A model generated the notes under the pieces. The model was not told the origin of the DNA, did no database searches, and saw nothing but the letters and a program-made list of their open reading frames with translations. From NCBI GenBank assembly GCA_963749365.1, contig CAVVME010000003.1:434001-498000 (forward strand): 64,000 nt of DNA, written 5' to 3'. Source of the DNA: WHSW01 sp963749365 (lineage in GTDB: Bacteria > Actinomycetota > Thermoleophilia > Solirubrobacterales > 70-9). A program made the translations under genes and the position numbers. Positions 1-8,242 of this stretch are shown in pieces. Numbering within the stretch: the first letter of the stretch is position 1; the number at the start of each line of letters is the position of its first letter.

Positions 1-87
1 GACGGCGTCCTGGTCCGGGCGCGGGTCCCAACCGCGGTCGCGCACCGCTTCGAGCGCTTCGCGGCCAACGGCGCGGGCGCGCGCTAG
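1..87 (+). CDS. C-terminal end of an unidentified protein (5' truncated)
   Basis: An open frame runs in from the left edge and ends at TAG (85-87), directly before the dut ATG with no spacer. Only 28 codons are visible, coding a mildly basic tail with alternating hydrophobic residues and ending in an Ala/Gly/Arg-rich stretch. Codon use matches the GC-rich neighbours, and the abutting dut start suggests one transcription unit. The fragment is too short to assign to a family. It could be the last strand and helix of a small alpha/beta domain, but that is a guess. Confidence 0.55.
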   Translation, partial: DGVLVRARVPTAVAHRFERFAANGAGAR

Positions 88-537
88 ATGGCCGGCCAAC
101 CGGTGGAGCTGCGCTTCGAGCGGCTCGACGAGAGGGCGCGGCTGCCGAGCCGCGCCAAGCCCGACGACGCGGGCCTCGACCTCTATGCGGCCGAGGCGGC
201 GACCGTGGCTCCGCGCGGAGGGCGGGCGAGCGTCGGGACCGGGCTCGCGGTCGAGATCCCGCCGGGACACGCCGGGCTGGTCCTGCCGCGCTCGGGCCTC
301 GCGGCGCGCGCCGGGATCACGCTCGCCAATTCCCCGGGCCTGGTCGACCCCGGCTACCGCGGCGAGCTGCGGGTGCTGCTGCTCAACACCGACCCGGAGC
401 AGCCGGTCGAGATCGAGCCGGGGGACCGGATCGCACAGCTGCTGCTGACGCCGTTCGTCGATGCCCATCCGGTGACGGCGCCCGGCCTTTCGGCGAGCGC
501 CCGGGGAGCTGACGGATTCGGCTCGTCGGGGCGCTGA
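88..537 (+). CDS. dut: dUTP diphosphatase (dUTPase)
   Basis: Hydrolyses dUTP to dUMP and pyrophosphate in the cytoplasm, keeping uracil out of DNA and supplying dTMP synthesis. All five trimeric-dUTPase motifs are visible in order: DAGLDLYA (27-34), PRSGLA (67-72), NSPGLVDPGYRGE (81-93, with the catalytic Asp), GDRIAQL (112-118) and the Gly-rich C-terminal arm RGADGFGSSG (139-148). The length of 149 aa is normal for the family. Its ATG abuts the stop codon of the preceding gene, so translation is probably coupled. It converges on gatD with 7 bp between the stop codons. Confidence 0.96.
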   Translation: MAGQPVELRFERLDERARLPSRAKPDDAGLDLYAAEAATVAPRGGRASVGTGLAVEIPPGHAGLVLPRSGLAARAGITLANSPGLVDPGYRGELRVLLLNTDPEQPVEIEPGDRIAQLLLTPFVDAHPVTAPGLSASARGADGFGSSGR

Positions 538-544
538 GCGCGGC

Positions 545-1285
545 TCAGCGCCGCTGCGCCGCTGCGCGGGCGTTGCGGTGTGCGGCCTGCTCGAGCACGT
601 CATCGAGCGGCGCCAGCTCGGGCGTCGAGCCGGACGAGCGGGCGAGGGCGAGGGCGATCAGATGATCGGCGAGGAAGGCGTTCTTCGGCAGCAGCGGCCC
701 GTGCAGGTAGGTGCCGAACAGGTTGCGATCCCGCACGCCCTCGAGCCGATCGCGCCCGTTGTTCCCGTGCCCGCTGATCACCCGCCCCAGGGGCTCGACG
801 CCGGGGCCGAGGTAGGTACGCCCGCCGTGGTTCTCGAAGCCGACTATCCGGTGCCCCGCGCCACCGAGCTGCGCCTCGATCGCGGCGTTGCCGATCAGGC
901 GCGGTCCGGGCTCGCGAACCGTCTTCAGGTCGACCAGGCCGAGACCGACGATCCGCTCCTCGCCGAGCTCATAGCTGTGCCCGAGGAGCTGGTAGCCGCC
1001 GCAGACCGCGAGCAGGACGGCGTCGTCGGCGACCGCCGCCGCGAGCGCGTCGCGCTTGCTCTCGAGCAGATCCTCGGCGACCTGGCGCTGGTCGCGGTCC
1101 TGGCCGCCGCCGATGTAGATCAGGTCGTGAGCGCCGGGGTCGAACCCCTCCCCGGGGCCGGCGGCGGCGTACTCGAACCCCAGCCCGCGCCACTCGCAGC
1201 GGCGCTGGAGGAAGAGGATGTTGCCTCGGTCGGCGTAGATGTTCATCTGCTCCGGGTAGAGGGCGAGCAGGCGAAGCGCGGTCAT
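545..1285 (-). CDS. gatD: Lipid II isoglutaminyl synthase, glutaminase subunit GatD
   Basis: Class I glutamine amidotransferase subunit that releases ammonia for MurT, so that D-Glu of the lipid II stem peptide becomes D-isoglutamine. The 246-aa protein opens with the beta strand and YPEQMNIYADRGN segment typical of CobB/CobQ-like GatD. The nucleophile elbow AVCGGYQLLG puts the catalytic Cys at about 95, and GTYLHGPLLPKN gives the catalytic His at about 195. The ATG at 1285 overlaps the stop of the methyltransferase gene by 4 bp (ATGA). Unusually, murT is not the direct neighbour, because a methyltransferase gene lies between the two subunits. Confidence 0.93.
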   Translation of the reverse strand: MTALRLLALYPEQMNIYADRGNILFLQRRCEWRGLGFEYAAAGPGEGFDPGAHDLIYIGGGQDRDQRQVAEDLLESKRDALAAAVADDAVLLAVCGGYQLLGHSYELGEERIVGLGLVDLKTVREPGPRLIGNAAIEAQLGGAGHRIVGFENHGGRTYLGPGVEPLGRVISGHGNNGRDRLEGVRDRNLFGTYLHGPLLPKNAFLADHLIALALARSSGSTPELAPLDDVLEQAAHRNARAAAQRR

Positions 1286-2013
1286 CCGGCCTCCAGCACG
1301 CAGATCACCGAGCCGACGTGGTCGGCGGTCGGCGGCACCTCGATCCGCTCGCGGGCGATCAGTCCCAGCTCCTGCGCCTCGGCCTCGAAGTCGTCCGCGT
1401 CGAGGTGCTCGAGCCGGACCGCGTCCAGCTCCTCGCGCAGGTCGCCGTCCGGGGACACGACCTGGCGCAGGCGGCGCACCTCGAGCGCGCCCTCGCGGGC
1501 GAGCACCTCGACCGGGAGGCTGGAGTAGATCCAGCCCTGGCGTTCGGCCACGTCGGGCAGTGCCCCGACCTGATCGCCGCCGGCCGAGCGCAGGTCGCCG
1601 GCGAGCAGGGCGGCCGCGAACACGCCCCCGGGATCGAGCCTCTCGGCGACCCCGGCGAGCATCCGCGCGCGGCCCGATCGCCCGCCGAGCAGATGAGCGA
1701 GCTGCATCGGTGCGATCACCGCCGCGAAGCGTCGCTCGAGCGCGAGCGAACGCGCGTCCCCGATCACCGCTTCGACCGCCAGGCCCGACTCGTCCGCACG
1801 CCGGCGCAGCTCGGCGATCAGGGCCGGCGAGCGGTCGAGTCCGGTCACCGCGAGCCCCTGGTGGGCGAGGTGAAGGGTGACCCTCCCCGAACCGCAGCCG
1901 AGCTCGAGCACGGGCCCCGCCGGCTCGCCGGCAAGCTCGCTCCAGAGCGCCAGGTCGGCGGCGTAGCGCCCGCACTCGACCTCGTGCCAGAGCACCTCCT
2001 CGGCGGCGTTCAT
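1282..2013 (-). CDS. Class I SAM-dependent methyltransferase between murT and gatD
   Basis: A 243-aa Rossmann-fold methyltransferase. SAM-binding motif I LELGCGSG is at 36-43, followed by an acidic strand end (GLDRS, about 57-61) and a motif II-like GDARSLAL. The substrate is not recognisable from the sequence. It overlaps murT upstream and gatD downstream by 4 bp each, so the three proteins are almost certainly co-translated. This context suggests a cell-wall precursor or a function tied to lipid II amidation, but that is inference only. The C-terminal third is rich in Glu and Leu and shows no extra domain I can name. Confidence 0.85.
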   Translation of the reverse strand: MNAAEEVLWHEVECGRYAADLALWSELAGEPAGPVLELGCGSGRVTLHLAHQGLAVTGLDRSPALIAELRRRADESGLAVEAVIGDARSLALERRFAAVIAPMQLAHLLGGRSGRARMLAGVAERLDPGGVFAAALLAGDLRSAGGDQVGALPDVAERQGWIYSSLPVEVLAREGALEVRRLRQVVSPDGDLREELDAVRLEHLDADDFEAEAQELGLIARERIEVPPTADHVGSVICVLEAG

Positions 2014-3416
2014 CGCCAGTACTCCGGCGCCAGCCCGCGAGCGCTGAGCAGCTTGCGCAGCTCGAGCAGAGCGGTGTAGGTCGGCAGCGCAAACAGCCGG
2101 CCACCGGCGCGCGAGACGGCGCGGTCGAGGGAGCGCTCGATCGACGGCTCGACCTCGATCGACTCGGGGTCGATCCCGGCGTACTTGAGCCGCAGCGCGA
2201 TCTCGGGCGCACGGGTGCCCGCGCAGACGACCCGACGCGCCGACCCGGCGAGCAGCTCGAAGTCCGCGTCCCAGATCCAGGAGACGTCGCGTCCGTCAGC
2301 GATCCGGTCGTTGAGCGCGATCCAGAGATCGAGCCCGGCGCCGTCCGCGCCCGTCTCGCGGGCGGCCTCGAGCCGCAGCGTGCGCAGGACCTCGTTCGCG
2401 CCGGCGGGGTTCTTGATCAGCATGATCGAGACCGGGACGCCGGCGACCGGGATCGTCTCCACCCGCCCGAAGGCCGACTCGACCTCGCTCAGCGCGCCCA
2501 CGGCGCGCTCGAGCCCGACCCCGAGCCGCAGGGCGGCGGCGATTGCCGCGAGCGCGTTGTAGACGTTGTAGAGGCCCGGCAGCGGCAGCTCGAGCTCGGC
2601 TGGACCGGCGGGCGTCCTGATCGTCGCCCGCGAGCCCTCCATCCCGCGGAGCTCGATTGCGGTTGCCGCCACGTCGGGGGAGGGGCGGTCGGCCGCACAG
2701 CTCGGGCACTCGTAGTGGCCGAGGTGGCCGACGAAGGCGCGCTCGTACGTGTACGGCGACCCGCAGCGACGGCAGTGCTTGGCGTCGTGCGCGTGCTGGA
2801 GCTCGGGCAGCGCCTGCGCGGGGTCCTCGATCCCGAAATAGACGATCCCCCGACGGCGACGCAGCTCACGGTCGCGTCCGAGGTCGGCGACCAGGGGGTC
2901 GTCGGCATTGAGCACGAAACCGCTGCTGCCGGCGCGGCGCTCGACCATCGCCGCCCAGTCGTCGGCGAGCCGCTCGAGCTCGCCGTAGCGGTCGAGCTGG
3001 TCGCGGAACAGGTTGGCGAGCACGACCAGCTCGGGATCGAGCTCGTCGACCATCCGCGGCAGCCACGCCTCGTCGACCTCGAACAACCCCTCGCTGCCCC
3101 GCTGCTCCAAGAGCGCGGTGGCGACCCCCCAGCTCATGTTCGAGCCGGCGTGGTTGTGAACAGGGTCGCGCCCGGCAGCGTGCAGGGCCGCGGCGATCAT
3201 CCCGGCGGTCGTCGTCTTGCCGTTGGTGGCGCTGACGATCGTGCAGCGGTCGAGGCCCGATCCGAGGCGCTCGACCGCGTCGGGCGCGAGCCGCAGCAGC
3301 AGCCGGCCGGGGAGGGTGGTCCCGCCACCGCGGCCACTGCGCCGGCTGAGCGATCCCGTCGCCTTGGCGAGTCCGAGCTTGGCGCGAAAACCGGCCCCCG
3401 AGCGAGCGGGCGTCAT
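2010..3416 (-). CDS. murT: Lipid II isoglutaminyl synthase, Mur-ligase-like subunit MurT
   Basis: ATP-dependent amidation of the lipid II D-glutamate at the inner face of the membrane, working with GatD. The 468-aa protein has the Mur ligase P-loop TNGKTTT (64-70), the central-domain FEVDEAW segment, and a zinc-ribbon insertion with Cys at about 215, 218, 237 and 240 that is characteristic of MurT. The C-terminal part fits the MurT-specific domain (DUF1727). It overlaps the lipid kinase gene upstream and the methyltransferase downstream by 4 bp each. Identification is firm because the zinc insertion separates MurT from MurC to MurF. Confidence 0.94.
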   Translation of the reverse strand: MTPARSGAGFRAKLGLAKATGSLSRRSGRGGGTTLPGRLLLRLAPDAVERLGSGLDRCTIVSATNGKTTTAGMIAAALHAAGRDPVHNHAGSNMSWGVATALLEQRGSEGLFEVDEAWLPRMVDELDPELVVLANLFRDQLDRYGELERLADDWAAMVERRAGSSGFVLNADDPLVADLGRDRELRRRRGIVYFGIEDPAQALPELQHAHDAKHCRRCGSPYTYERAFVGHLGHYECPSCAADRPSPDVAATAIELRGMEGSRATIRTPAGPAELELPLPGLYNVYNALAAIAAALRLGVGLERAVGALSEVESAFGRVETIPVAGVPVSIMLIKNPAGANEVLRTLRLEAARETGADGAGLDLWIALNDRIADGRDVSWIWDADFELLAGSARRVVCAGTRAPEIALRLKYAGIDPESIEVEPSIERSLDRAVSRAGGRLFALPTYTALLELRKLLSARGLAPEYWR

Positions 3417-4291
3417 CGCGGCACGATCACCCGCAGGGCTCCCGGCAGGACGCGAACGGTCGCCGGCAGGTCGGCGATGTGATCACCGTCGGCGTAGACG
3501 GCGAACGGGCGATCGGCCTCGACCCGCGCCTCGGCGGCGCGCGAGACCGTGACCTCGGGGTTGCGGACGTGCGCTCCGTCGAACACCTGCGGCAGGCGGG
3601 AGAGAAAGCGGAGCTTGCCGACCTCGCCCGTCCAGACGACGTCGAGCAACCCGTCGTCGAGCTCCGCGTCCGGGGCGATGAACATGCCGCCGCCGTAGGC
3701 GCGGCTGTTGGCGGCGGCCACCGCATAGCCGCGGAACTCGGTCCGCTCGCCGTCGAGGGTGAGCGTGAATCGGGCCGGCTTCCAGGCGAGCAGCGCCCGC
3801 AGGGCGGCGTAGGCATAGACGAGCCGACCCTTGATCCGCGACTCGTTGGCGATCCGGTTCGCGTCGGAGTCGAACCCGCAGCTCGCGATGCAGAGAAAGC
3901 GACGGCCGTTGACCTCGCCGACGTCGACCGGCCGCGGACTCCCGTCGGCGAGCGTCGCGACCGCCTGCTCGACGTCGTCGGGGATCCCGACCACGCGCGC
4001 GAAGTCGTTGCCGCGACCTCCCGGGATCACACCCAGCGACGCCTGCGACCCGGCGAGCGCGCCGCCGACCTGGCCGATCAGCCCGTCGCCGCTCATGACG
4101 ACCGGAACATCACCCGCCTGCGCCGCCTCGAGCGCCTCCCGGCGACCGTGCTCGATGCCCTCGGTGAACACGAGCCGATACTCGAGCCCGGCCTCGGTCA
4201 GCGCCCGCTCGGCGTCGGGGAGCAGCTGCTTCGCGCGGCCGCCGCCGGCCACGGGGTTGACGAGCAGCAGGTGTCGATCGCCGCGCGGCAT
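3413..4291 (-). CDS. Diacylglycerol/sphingosine-kinase-like lipid kinase
   Basis: A soluble lipid kinase of the DAGK catalytic-domain family (292 aa), expected to phosphorylate a membrane lipid alcohol such as diacylglycerol with ATP. The nucleotide loop reads SGDGL (67-71), the form seen in sphingosine kinases, rather than GGDGT. The second signature GGRGNDFAR is at 91-99. The C-terminal beta-sandwich (YADGDHI) is intact. It is the first gene of the murT-gatD run, and a TAGGCT box lies 8 nt before its ATG, inside the stop region of the upstream methyltransferase gene. The exact lipid substrate cannot be told from the sequence. Confidence 0.88.
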   Translation of the reverse strand: MPRGDRHLLLVNPVAGGGRAKQLLPDAERALTEAGLEYRLVFTEGIEHGRREALEAAQAGDVPVVMSGDGLIGQVGGALAGSQASLGVIPGGRGNDFARVVGIPDDVEQAVATLADGSPRPVDVGEVNGRRFLCIASCGFDSDANRIANESRIKGRLVYAYAALRALLAWKPARFTLTLDGERTEFRGYAVAAANSRAYGGGMFIAPDAELDDGLLDVVWTGEVGKLRFLSRLPQVFDGAHVRNPEVTVSRAAEARVEADRPFAVYADGDHIADLPATVRVLPGALRVIVPR

Positions 4292-4299
4292 TGCCCGTG

Positions 4300-4305
4300 A
4301 GCCTA
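4300..4305 (-). promoter_or_regulatory. Putative -10 box for the lipid kinase/murT/gatD operon
   Basis: TAGGCT on the minus strand ends 8 nt before the ATG at 4291. This is the spacing seen at many other first genes in this window and fits a leaderless or nearly leaderless transcript. The box includes the stop codon of the upstream methyltransferase gene. No convincing -35 element was seen. Confidence 0.4.
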
Positions 4306-4962
4306 GATGGATGATCCCGCGTCGGCGCGGCCCAGAAACCAGGTCCCCGACCCCGCGGCGCCACTTGCCCGGGGGGCGATCCCGTGTCGTCGAAAGCCGC
4401 GCTCGAGCGCCGGCTCGGGGGTGTAGAAGGGGGTCTCCGGCCCCCAGCTCGCCGCCACGATCACGTGGCCGCCGGGGCGCAGGACGCGGGCGATCTCGGC
4501 GAAGAAGGGGGGCATGTTGACCTGGGCGACGAGGTCGAACGAGTCATCGCCGTACGGCAGCGAGCGGGCGTCGGCCACCCGGAACGCGATCCGTCCGTCC
4601 GGATCGAGGCCGACCTTAGCCTTCGCCGCACGCACCATCTGCTCGGAGACGTCGACCCCGCGGACGCTCGCCCGGGGAAACTCGCGGGCGAGGAACAGCG
4701 CCGCCTCGCCGGTCCCCGTGCCGAGATCGAGGACACGCTCGGGACCTGGTTCGACCAGCGGCGTGGCCGCTGCGAGCGGAGCGAGGTGAACCACCGATCC
4801 GGCCCCGGTGCGAGCATCCCAGCCGGCCGCGGCGCGGTCGAAGAAGCGCTCCATCGCAGGGCGCAGGAGCGGCCACAGCCACGGAGCGCGCGCGATCGTC
4901 GCGTTCAGCGCCCGGCCCGTGAACCGCACGCGCGCGGGGGTTGGCCGTCCCGAGCCTTGCAC
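4303..4962 (-). CDS. Class I SAM-dependent methyltransferase (UbiE/COQ5-like)
   Basis: A 219-aa methyltransferase with motif I VLDLGTGTGEA (about 77-87), an acidic loop GVDVSEQMV, the motif II-like VADARSLPYGDDSFDLV and the RVLRPGGHV post-motif strand typical of the Methyltransf_11/UbiE group. The GTG at 4962 is chosen because the preceding Trp/Arg-rich helix (RAPWLWPLLRPAMERFFDR) looks like genuine protein, whereas farther upstream the frame becomes low complexity and runs into the divergent PPIase gene. An ATG at 4854 is the main alternative start. The substrate is unknown. Confidence 0.8.
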   Translation of the reverse strand: MQGSGRPTPARVRFTGRALNATIARAPWLWPLLRPAMERFFDRAAAGWDARTGAGSVVHLAPLAAATPLVEPGPERVLDLGTGTGEAALFLAREFPRASVRGVDVSEQMVRAAKAKVGLDPDGRIAFRVADARSLPYGDDSFDLVAQVNMPPFFAEIARVLRPGGHVIVAASWGPETPFYTPEPALERGFRRHGIAPRASGAAGSGTWFLGRADAGSSI

Positions 4963-4996
4963 CGGCCCATGATGGCAAGCAGGTAGCGTGCGCCCG

Positions 4997-5662
4997 ATGC
5001 GCCGCCTCGCGACCTCGATCGCCGTGCTCGCGCTCGCGCTCGCCGGCTGCGGCGGGGACGACGAGGATGACTCCGAGGCGACGACGACGGCCGCCGGCGA
5101 GCAGGCGGGCTGCGCGACGGTCGAACAGCCGGCCCCCAAGAACGACAAGTTCGATCAGCCGGGGCGGGCGCTCGATCCCGGCGAGCCGGCCTCGGCGACG
5201 GTCGATACCAGCTGCGGAAGCTTCGTCATCGAACTCGACACGAAGCGCTCGCCGCAGACGGCGAACTCGTTCGCCTTCCTCGCCGAGCAGGGGTTCTATG
5301 ACGACACGACCTTTCACCGGATCGTCCCCGGCTTCGTGATCCAGGGCGGCGACCCGCGCGGCGACGGCACCGGCGGGCCCGGCTACTCGGTCCGCGAGCC
5401 GCCCCCACAGCGAACCACCTACCGGACCGGGTTGGTGGCGATGGCGAAGACCGGGATCGAGCCCCCGGGGACGTCCGGAAGCCAGTTCTTCGTCGTCACC
5501 GCGCCCGCCGACGCCGGGCTGCCGCCCGACTACGCGGTCCTCGGCGAGGTCAGCGAGGGACTCGAGGTGGCGAGGAGAATCGGCACCCTCGACACGGATC
5601 CGTCGACGGAGAAGCCGCTGGCGCCGGTGACGATCGACAGCGTCACGATCGACGCCGGTTAG
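4997..5662 (+). CDS. Lipoprotein peptidyl-prolyl cis-trans isomerase (cyclophilin type)
   Basis: Catalyses proline isomerisation outside the cytoplasmic membrane. The N-terminus is a short signal peptide with a lipobox LALAGC (Cys at 18), then an acidic/Ser/Thr linker. The cyclophilin core includes FHRIVPGFVIQGGDPRGDG and the GSQFFV strand. The ATG at 4997 is preferred over the GTG at 4988 because a TAGCGT -10-like box (4984-4989) sits 7 nt upstream and the GTG would lie inside it. At about 221 aa it fits secreted bacterial cyclophilins. The lipoprotein would need LspA, which is encoded at 47.2-47.7 kb. Confidence 0.92.
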   Translation: MRRLATSIAVLALALAGCGGDDEDDSEATTTAAGEQAGCATVEQPAPKNDKFDQPGRALDPGEPASATVDTSCGSFVIELDTKRSPQTANSFAFLAEQGFYDDTTFHRIVPGFVIQGGDPRGDGTGGPGYSVREPPPQRTTYRTGLVAMAKTGIEPPGTSGSQFFVVTAPADAGLPPDYAVLGEVSEGLEVARRIGTLDTDPSTEKPLAPVTIDSVTIDAG

Positions 5663-5725
5663 ATGATCGATTGCACGGGCTCGGGTGCGCAGGCGAGCGC
5701 GGGAGCGGGCGCTACGCTCGCCCCG

Positions 5726-6193
5726 ATGGCCCGAATCGAGATCGGCGACGAGGCGCCCGAGTTCGAGCTCGCCGGCACCGGCGAACAGACCTACCGGCTC
5801 TCGGACCTGCGCGGCTCGTGGGTGATCCTCGCCTTTTACCCCGGCGACTTCACGCCGGTGTGCACGCGGCAGTTCTGCTCCTACCGCGACGGGGCCGACC
5901 ACCTCGACGACCTCAATGCGACCGTGCTCGGGATCTCGCCCCAGTCGGTCGACTCGCACGAGCGCTTCATCATCGAGCACCGCCTCACCGTGCCACTGCT
6001 CGCCGACCCCGACCACGTGGCCGCCCGCGCCTTCGGCGTGGTCGCGCCCGGCGGCCTGGTCAGGCGATCGATCTTCATCGTCGACCCGCAGGGAATCGTC
6101 CGCTACCGCCACGTCGCTCTGCTCGGCCTGCGCTACAAGGACGTCGAGCACCTCGCCGGGGCACTGGCGCTGGCTCGCGCCGCCGCGGCTTGA
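5726..6193 (+). CDS. Peroxiredoxin (BCP/PrxQ type)
   Basis: A thiol peroxidase that reduces hydrogen peroxide and organic peroxides using thioredoxin. The 155-aa protein has the active-site segment FYPGDFTPVCTRQFC. The peroxidatic Cys (46) and a second Cys (51) are spaced CX4C, as in PrxQ/BCP enzymes that form an intramolecular disulfide. The start at 5726 follows a TACGCT box by 7 nt; in-frame codons upstream are not conserved-looking. Its 3' end overlaps the HAD gene by 4 bp (TTGA), so the two are probably co-translated. Confidence 0.93.
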   Translation: MARIEIGDEAPEFELAGTGEQTYRLSDLRGSWVILAFYPGDFTPVCTRQFCSYRDGADHLDDLNATVLGISPQSVDSHERFIIEHRLTVPLLADPDHVAARAFGVVAPGGLVRRSIFIVDPQGIVRYRHVALLGLRYKDVEHLAGALALARAAAA

Positions 6194-6978
6194 ACGCGGT
6201 CGGCGATCTCGCCGGCGCGACCGCGCTGTTGATCGATCTCGACGGTGTGCTCTACGTCGGCGACGAGCCGGTACCCGGGGCGGTGGAGGCGGTCGCCGCC
6301 CTGCGCGAGCGCGGGCTCGCGCTGCGTTTCGTCACCAACACCACCGCGCGCTCGCACGGGCAGACCCTGGACAAGCTCGAGCGGCTCGGCTTCGAGGTCG
6401 CCGAGCCGGAGCTGGTCACGCCGGCGGCCCTCGCCCGCCGTCGCTGCGAGGAGCTCGGGCACCGTCGCGTCGCCCTGATCATGAACGAGGACGTGAAGGA
6501 GGACTTCGAGGGGCTCGAGCAAACCGACTCCGATCCCGACGCGGTGGTCATGGGCGACCTCGGCGAGGAGTTCGGGTTCGCGATCCTCAACCGGGCGTTT
6601 CGGATGGTGATCGATGGCGCGGAGTTGATCGCGCTGCAAAAGAACCGCTTCTGGCTCACCCCCTCGGGGCTCTCGCTCGACGCCGGGCCGTTCGTCGCCG
6701 CGATCGAGTACGCGAGCGGCTCGGAGGCGGTCGTGGTCGGAAAGCCCTCGGAGTCGTTCTTCGAGCTGGTGCTCGCCGAGCTCGAAAGCAGCTCCGAGGA
6801 GGCGCTGATGGTCGGTGACGACGTCGAGTCCGACATCGGCGGTGCGCTCGCGGCGGGGCTGCGGGCGGTGCTGGTCCGCACCGGCAAGTACCGCGAGGAG
6901 TTCGTCGCCGAGTCGGGGATCGAGGCGACCGCGACGATCGACTCGATCGAGGCACTGCCGGCGCTGCTGGAGCCGTGA
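6190..6978 (+). CDS. HAD-superfamily IIA phosphatase (LHPP/NagD-like)
   Basis: A cytoplasmic HAD hydrolase of 262 aa. Motif I DLDGVLY has the nucleophile and acid Asp at 16 and 18. Motif II is FVTNTT, the motif III Lys is in VVGKPS, and motif IV GDDVESDIGGA is near the C-terminus. The order and the C2-type cap between motifs II and III fit subfamily IIA (NagD, phosphoglycolate phosphatase, LHPP). The TTG at 6190 is chosen because it overlaps the peroxiredoxin stop as TTGA and no other in-frame start precedes motif I closely. The substrate is not predictable. Confidence 0.87.
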   Translation: MNAVGDLAGATALLIDLDGVLYVGDEPVPGAVEAVAALRERGLALRFVTNTTARSHGQTLDKLERLGFEVAEPELVTPAALARRRCEELGHRRVALIMNEDVKEDFEGLEQTDSDPDAVVMGDLGEEFGFAILNRAFRMVIDGAELIALQKNRFWLTPSGLSLDAGPFVAAIEYASGSEAVVVGKPSESFFELVLAELESSSEEALMVGDDVESDIGGALAAGLRAVLVRTGKYREEFVAESGIEATATIDSIEALPALLEP

Positions 6979-7829
6979 GCACGGTCGAGGCGGCGCCCTT
7001 TCGCCTCGACCGGGGCGGGTTCGAGCTCGCCGGCGAGACGAGCGGGGAGGGGACCCCGATCGTGCTCCTGCACGGGCTCACCGCGACCCGGCGCTACGTC
7101 GTCCACGGCTCGCGGGCGCTGCCACGAAGCGGATTCGAGGCGGTCGCCTACGACGCGCGCGGCCACGGGCAGTCCGAGCCGGCGCCGGCGAGCGGCGGCT
7201 ATTCCTACGCCGAGCTGGCGGCCGACCTCGGCGCGGTCGTCGACCGCTTCGCCGCCTCGCGGCGCTTCGTCCTCGCCGGGCACTCGATGGGCGCGCACAC
7301 GCTGGCCGCTTACGCGCTCGGCGAGCCGGACCGGGTCGCGGCGATCGTCGCGATCGCGCCGGCCTCGGTCGGGGCCCCCGCCGAACCCGGGACCCTCGCC
7401 TATTGGGATGGACTGGCGGATGGTCTCGCCGAGGGCGGGGTGGAGGGCTTCATCACCGCCTACGACGACGGCCTCGATCCGGCCTGGCGCGAGACGCTGC
7501 TGCGGATCACGCGCGAGCGGCTCGCGCTTCACCGTCACCCGGAAGCGGTCGCACGGGCGCTGCGCGAGGTGCCGCGCTCGCTGCCGTTCGAGGGCCTGGG
7601 CGAGCTCGAGCACCTCGAGCTGCCGGCGCTGGTGGTCGGCAGTCACGACGAGGCGGACCCGGGCCACCCGCACGCGGTCGCGGAGGCGTGGGCCGAGCGG
7701 CTGCCGAACGCGACCCTGGTCAGCGAGCCGCCCGGCGAGTCGCCGCTCGCCTGGCAGGGCGGGCGCCTGTCGAGAGAGATCGCGGCGTTCTGCGCCCGGC
7801 CCGAGGTCGCCGAGCGACTCCCGGGCTAG
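6975..7829 (+). CDS. Alpha/beta hydrolase
   Basis: A 284-aa alpha/beta-fold hydrolase. The oxyanion-hole strand VLLHGLTATRR comes first. The nucleophile elbow GHSMG is at 102-106 (Ser 104), with the strand/turn AYDARGHGQSEP before it. The acid Asp is probably in the VVGSHDEADPG segment. The usual C-terminal catalytic His is not obvious: the last stretch (SPLAWQGGRLSREI) has no clear GH motif, so activity should not be assumed. The GTG start overlaps the HAD stop (GTGA). It converges on the DUF3052 gene with a 4-bp overlap. Confidence 0.85.
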   Translation: MSTVEAAPFRLDRGGFELAGETSGEGTPIVLLHGLTATRRYVVHGSRALPRSGFEAVAYDARGHGQSEPAPASGGYSYAELAADLGAVVDRFAASRRFVLAGHSMGAHTLAAYALGEPDRVAAIVAIAPASVGAPAEPGTLAYWDGLADGLAEGGVEGFITAYDDGLDPAWRETLLRITRERLALHRHPEAVARALREVPRSLPFEGLGELEHLELPALVVGSHDEADPGHPHAVAEAWAERLPNATLVSEPPGESPLAWQGGRLSREIAAFCARPEVAERLPG

Positions 7830-8236
7830 CGGCGGCGGTTCTCGACCCGGTGGACGAGCCGCAGGCCCGACCAGGTCTCGTCGATCGCGCAGACCTTGTT
7901 GTCGACCAGCCCGGCGGCGAGCGCGATCTCGCGGACGACGTCCTCGGTGACGTCGGTGGCGACCCCCGAGGCGCGCTTCGGCCACGCGATCCAGAGTCCG
8001 CCATCGGGGTAGACGGCGCCCGCGAGCCGCTCGAACCGGCGCTCGATCTCGGCCCGGCGGTCGAGGAAGGCGACGACGACGTCGAGCGGTGCGACGGTGC
8101 GCCGCTTTATGACAACCCGGTCGGGCAGCTCGCCGAGCGCCGCGGCGAACTCGACCGGCGCGCCCGGGAAGGCGACCCGGCTGCCCTGCGCGATCCCCAG
8201 CTTGCGCGCCAGCGGTGTGCCCGAATAGCCGGCCAC
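7826..8236 (-). CDS. DUF3052 family protein
   Basis: A 136-aa protein matching the actinobacterial DUF3052 family. It has the N-terminal GYSGTPLARKLGI segment, the central WIAWPKRASG and the C-terminal GLVDNKVCAIDETWSGLR. The fold looks like a small Rossmann-like domain, but no biochemical role is known to me. The GTG at 8236 gives the expected family N-terminus (AGYSGTPL). A TAGGCT box lies 6 nt upstream and shares two bases with the -10-like box of the divergent PRC-barrel gene. Confidence 0.9.
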   Translation of the reverse strand: MAGYSGTPLARKLGIAQGSRVAFPGAPVEFAAALGELPDRVVIKRRTVAPLDVVVAFLDRRAEIERRFERLAGAVYPDGGLWIAWPKRASGVATDVTEDVVREIALAAGLVDNKVCAIDETWSGLRLVHRVENRRR

Positions 8237-8242
8237 GCGGTC

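Noticed and set aside
4616..6151. A 511-codon minus-strand open frame across the PPIase and peroxiredoxin genes
   Set aside because: It covers conserved cyclophilin and peroxiredoxin genes on the plus strand, and its own product has no recognisable motif.
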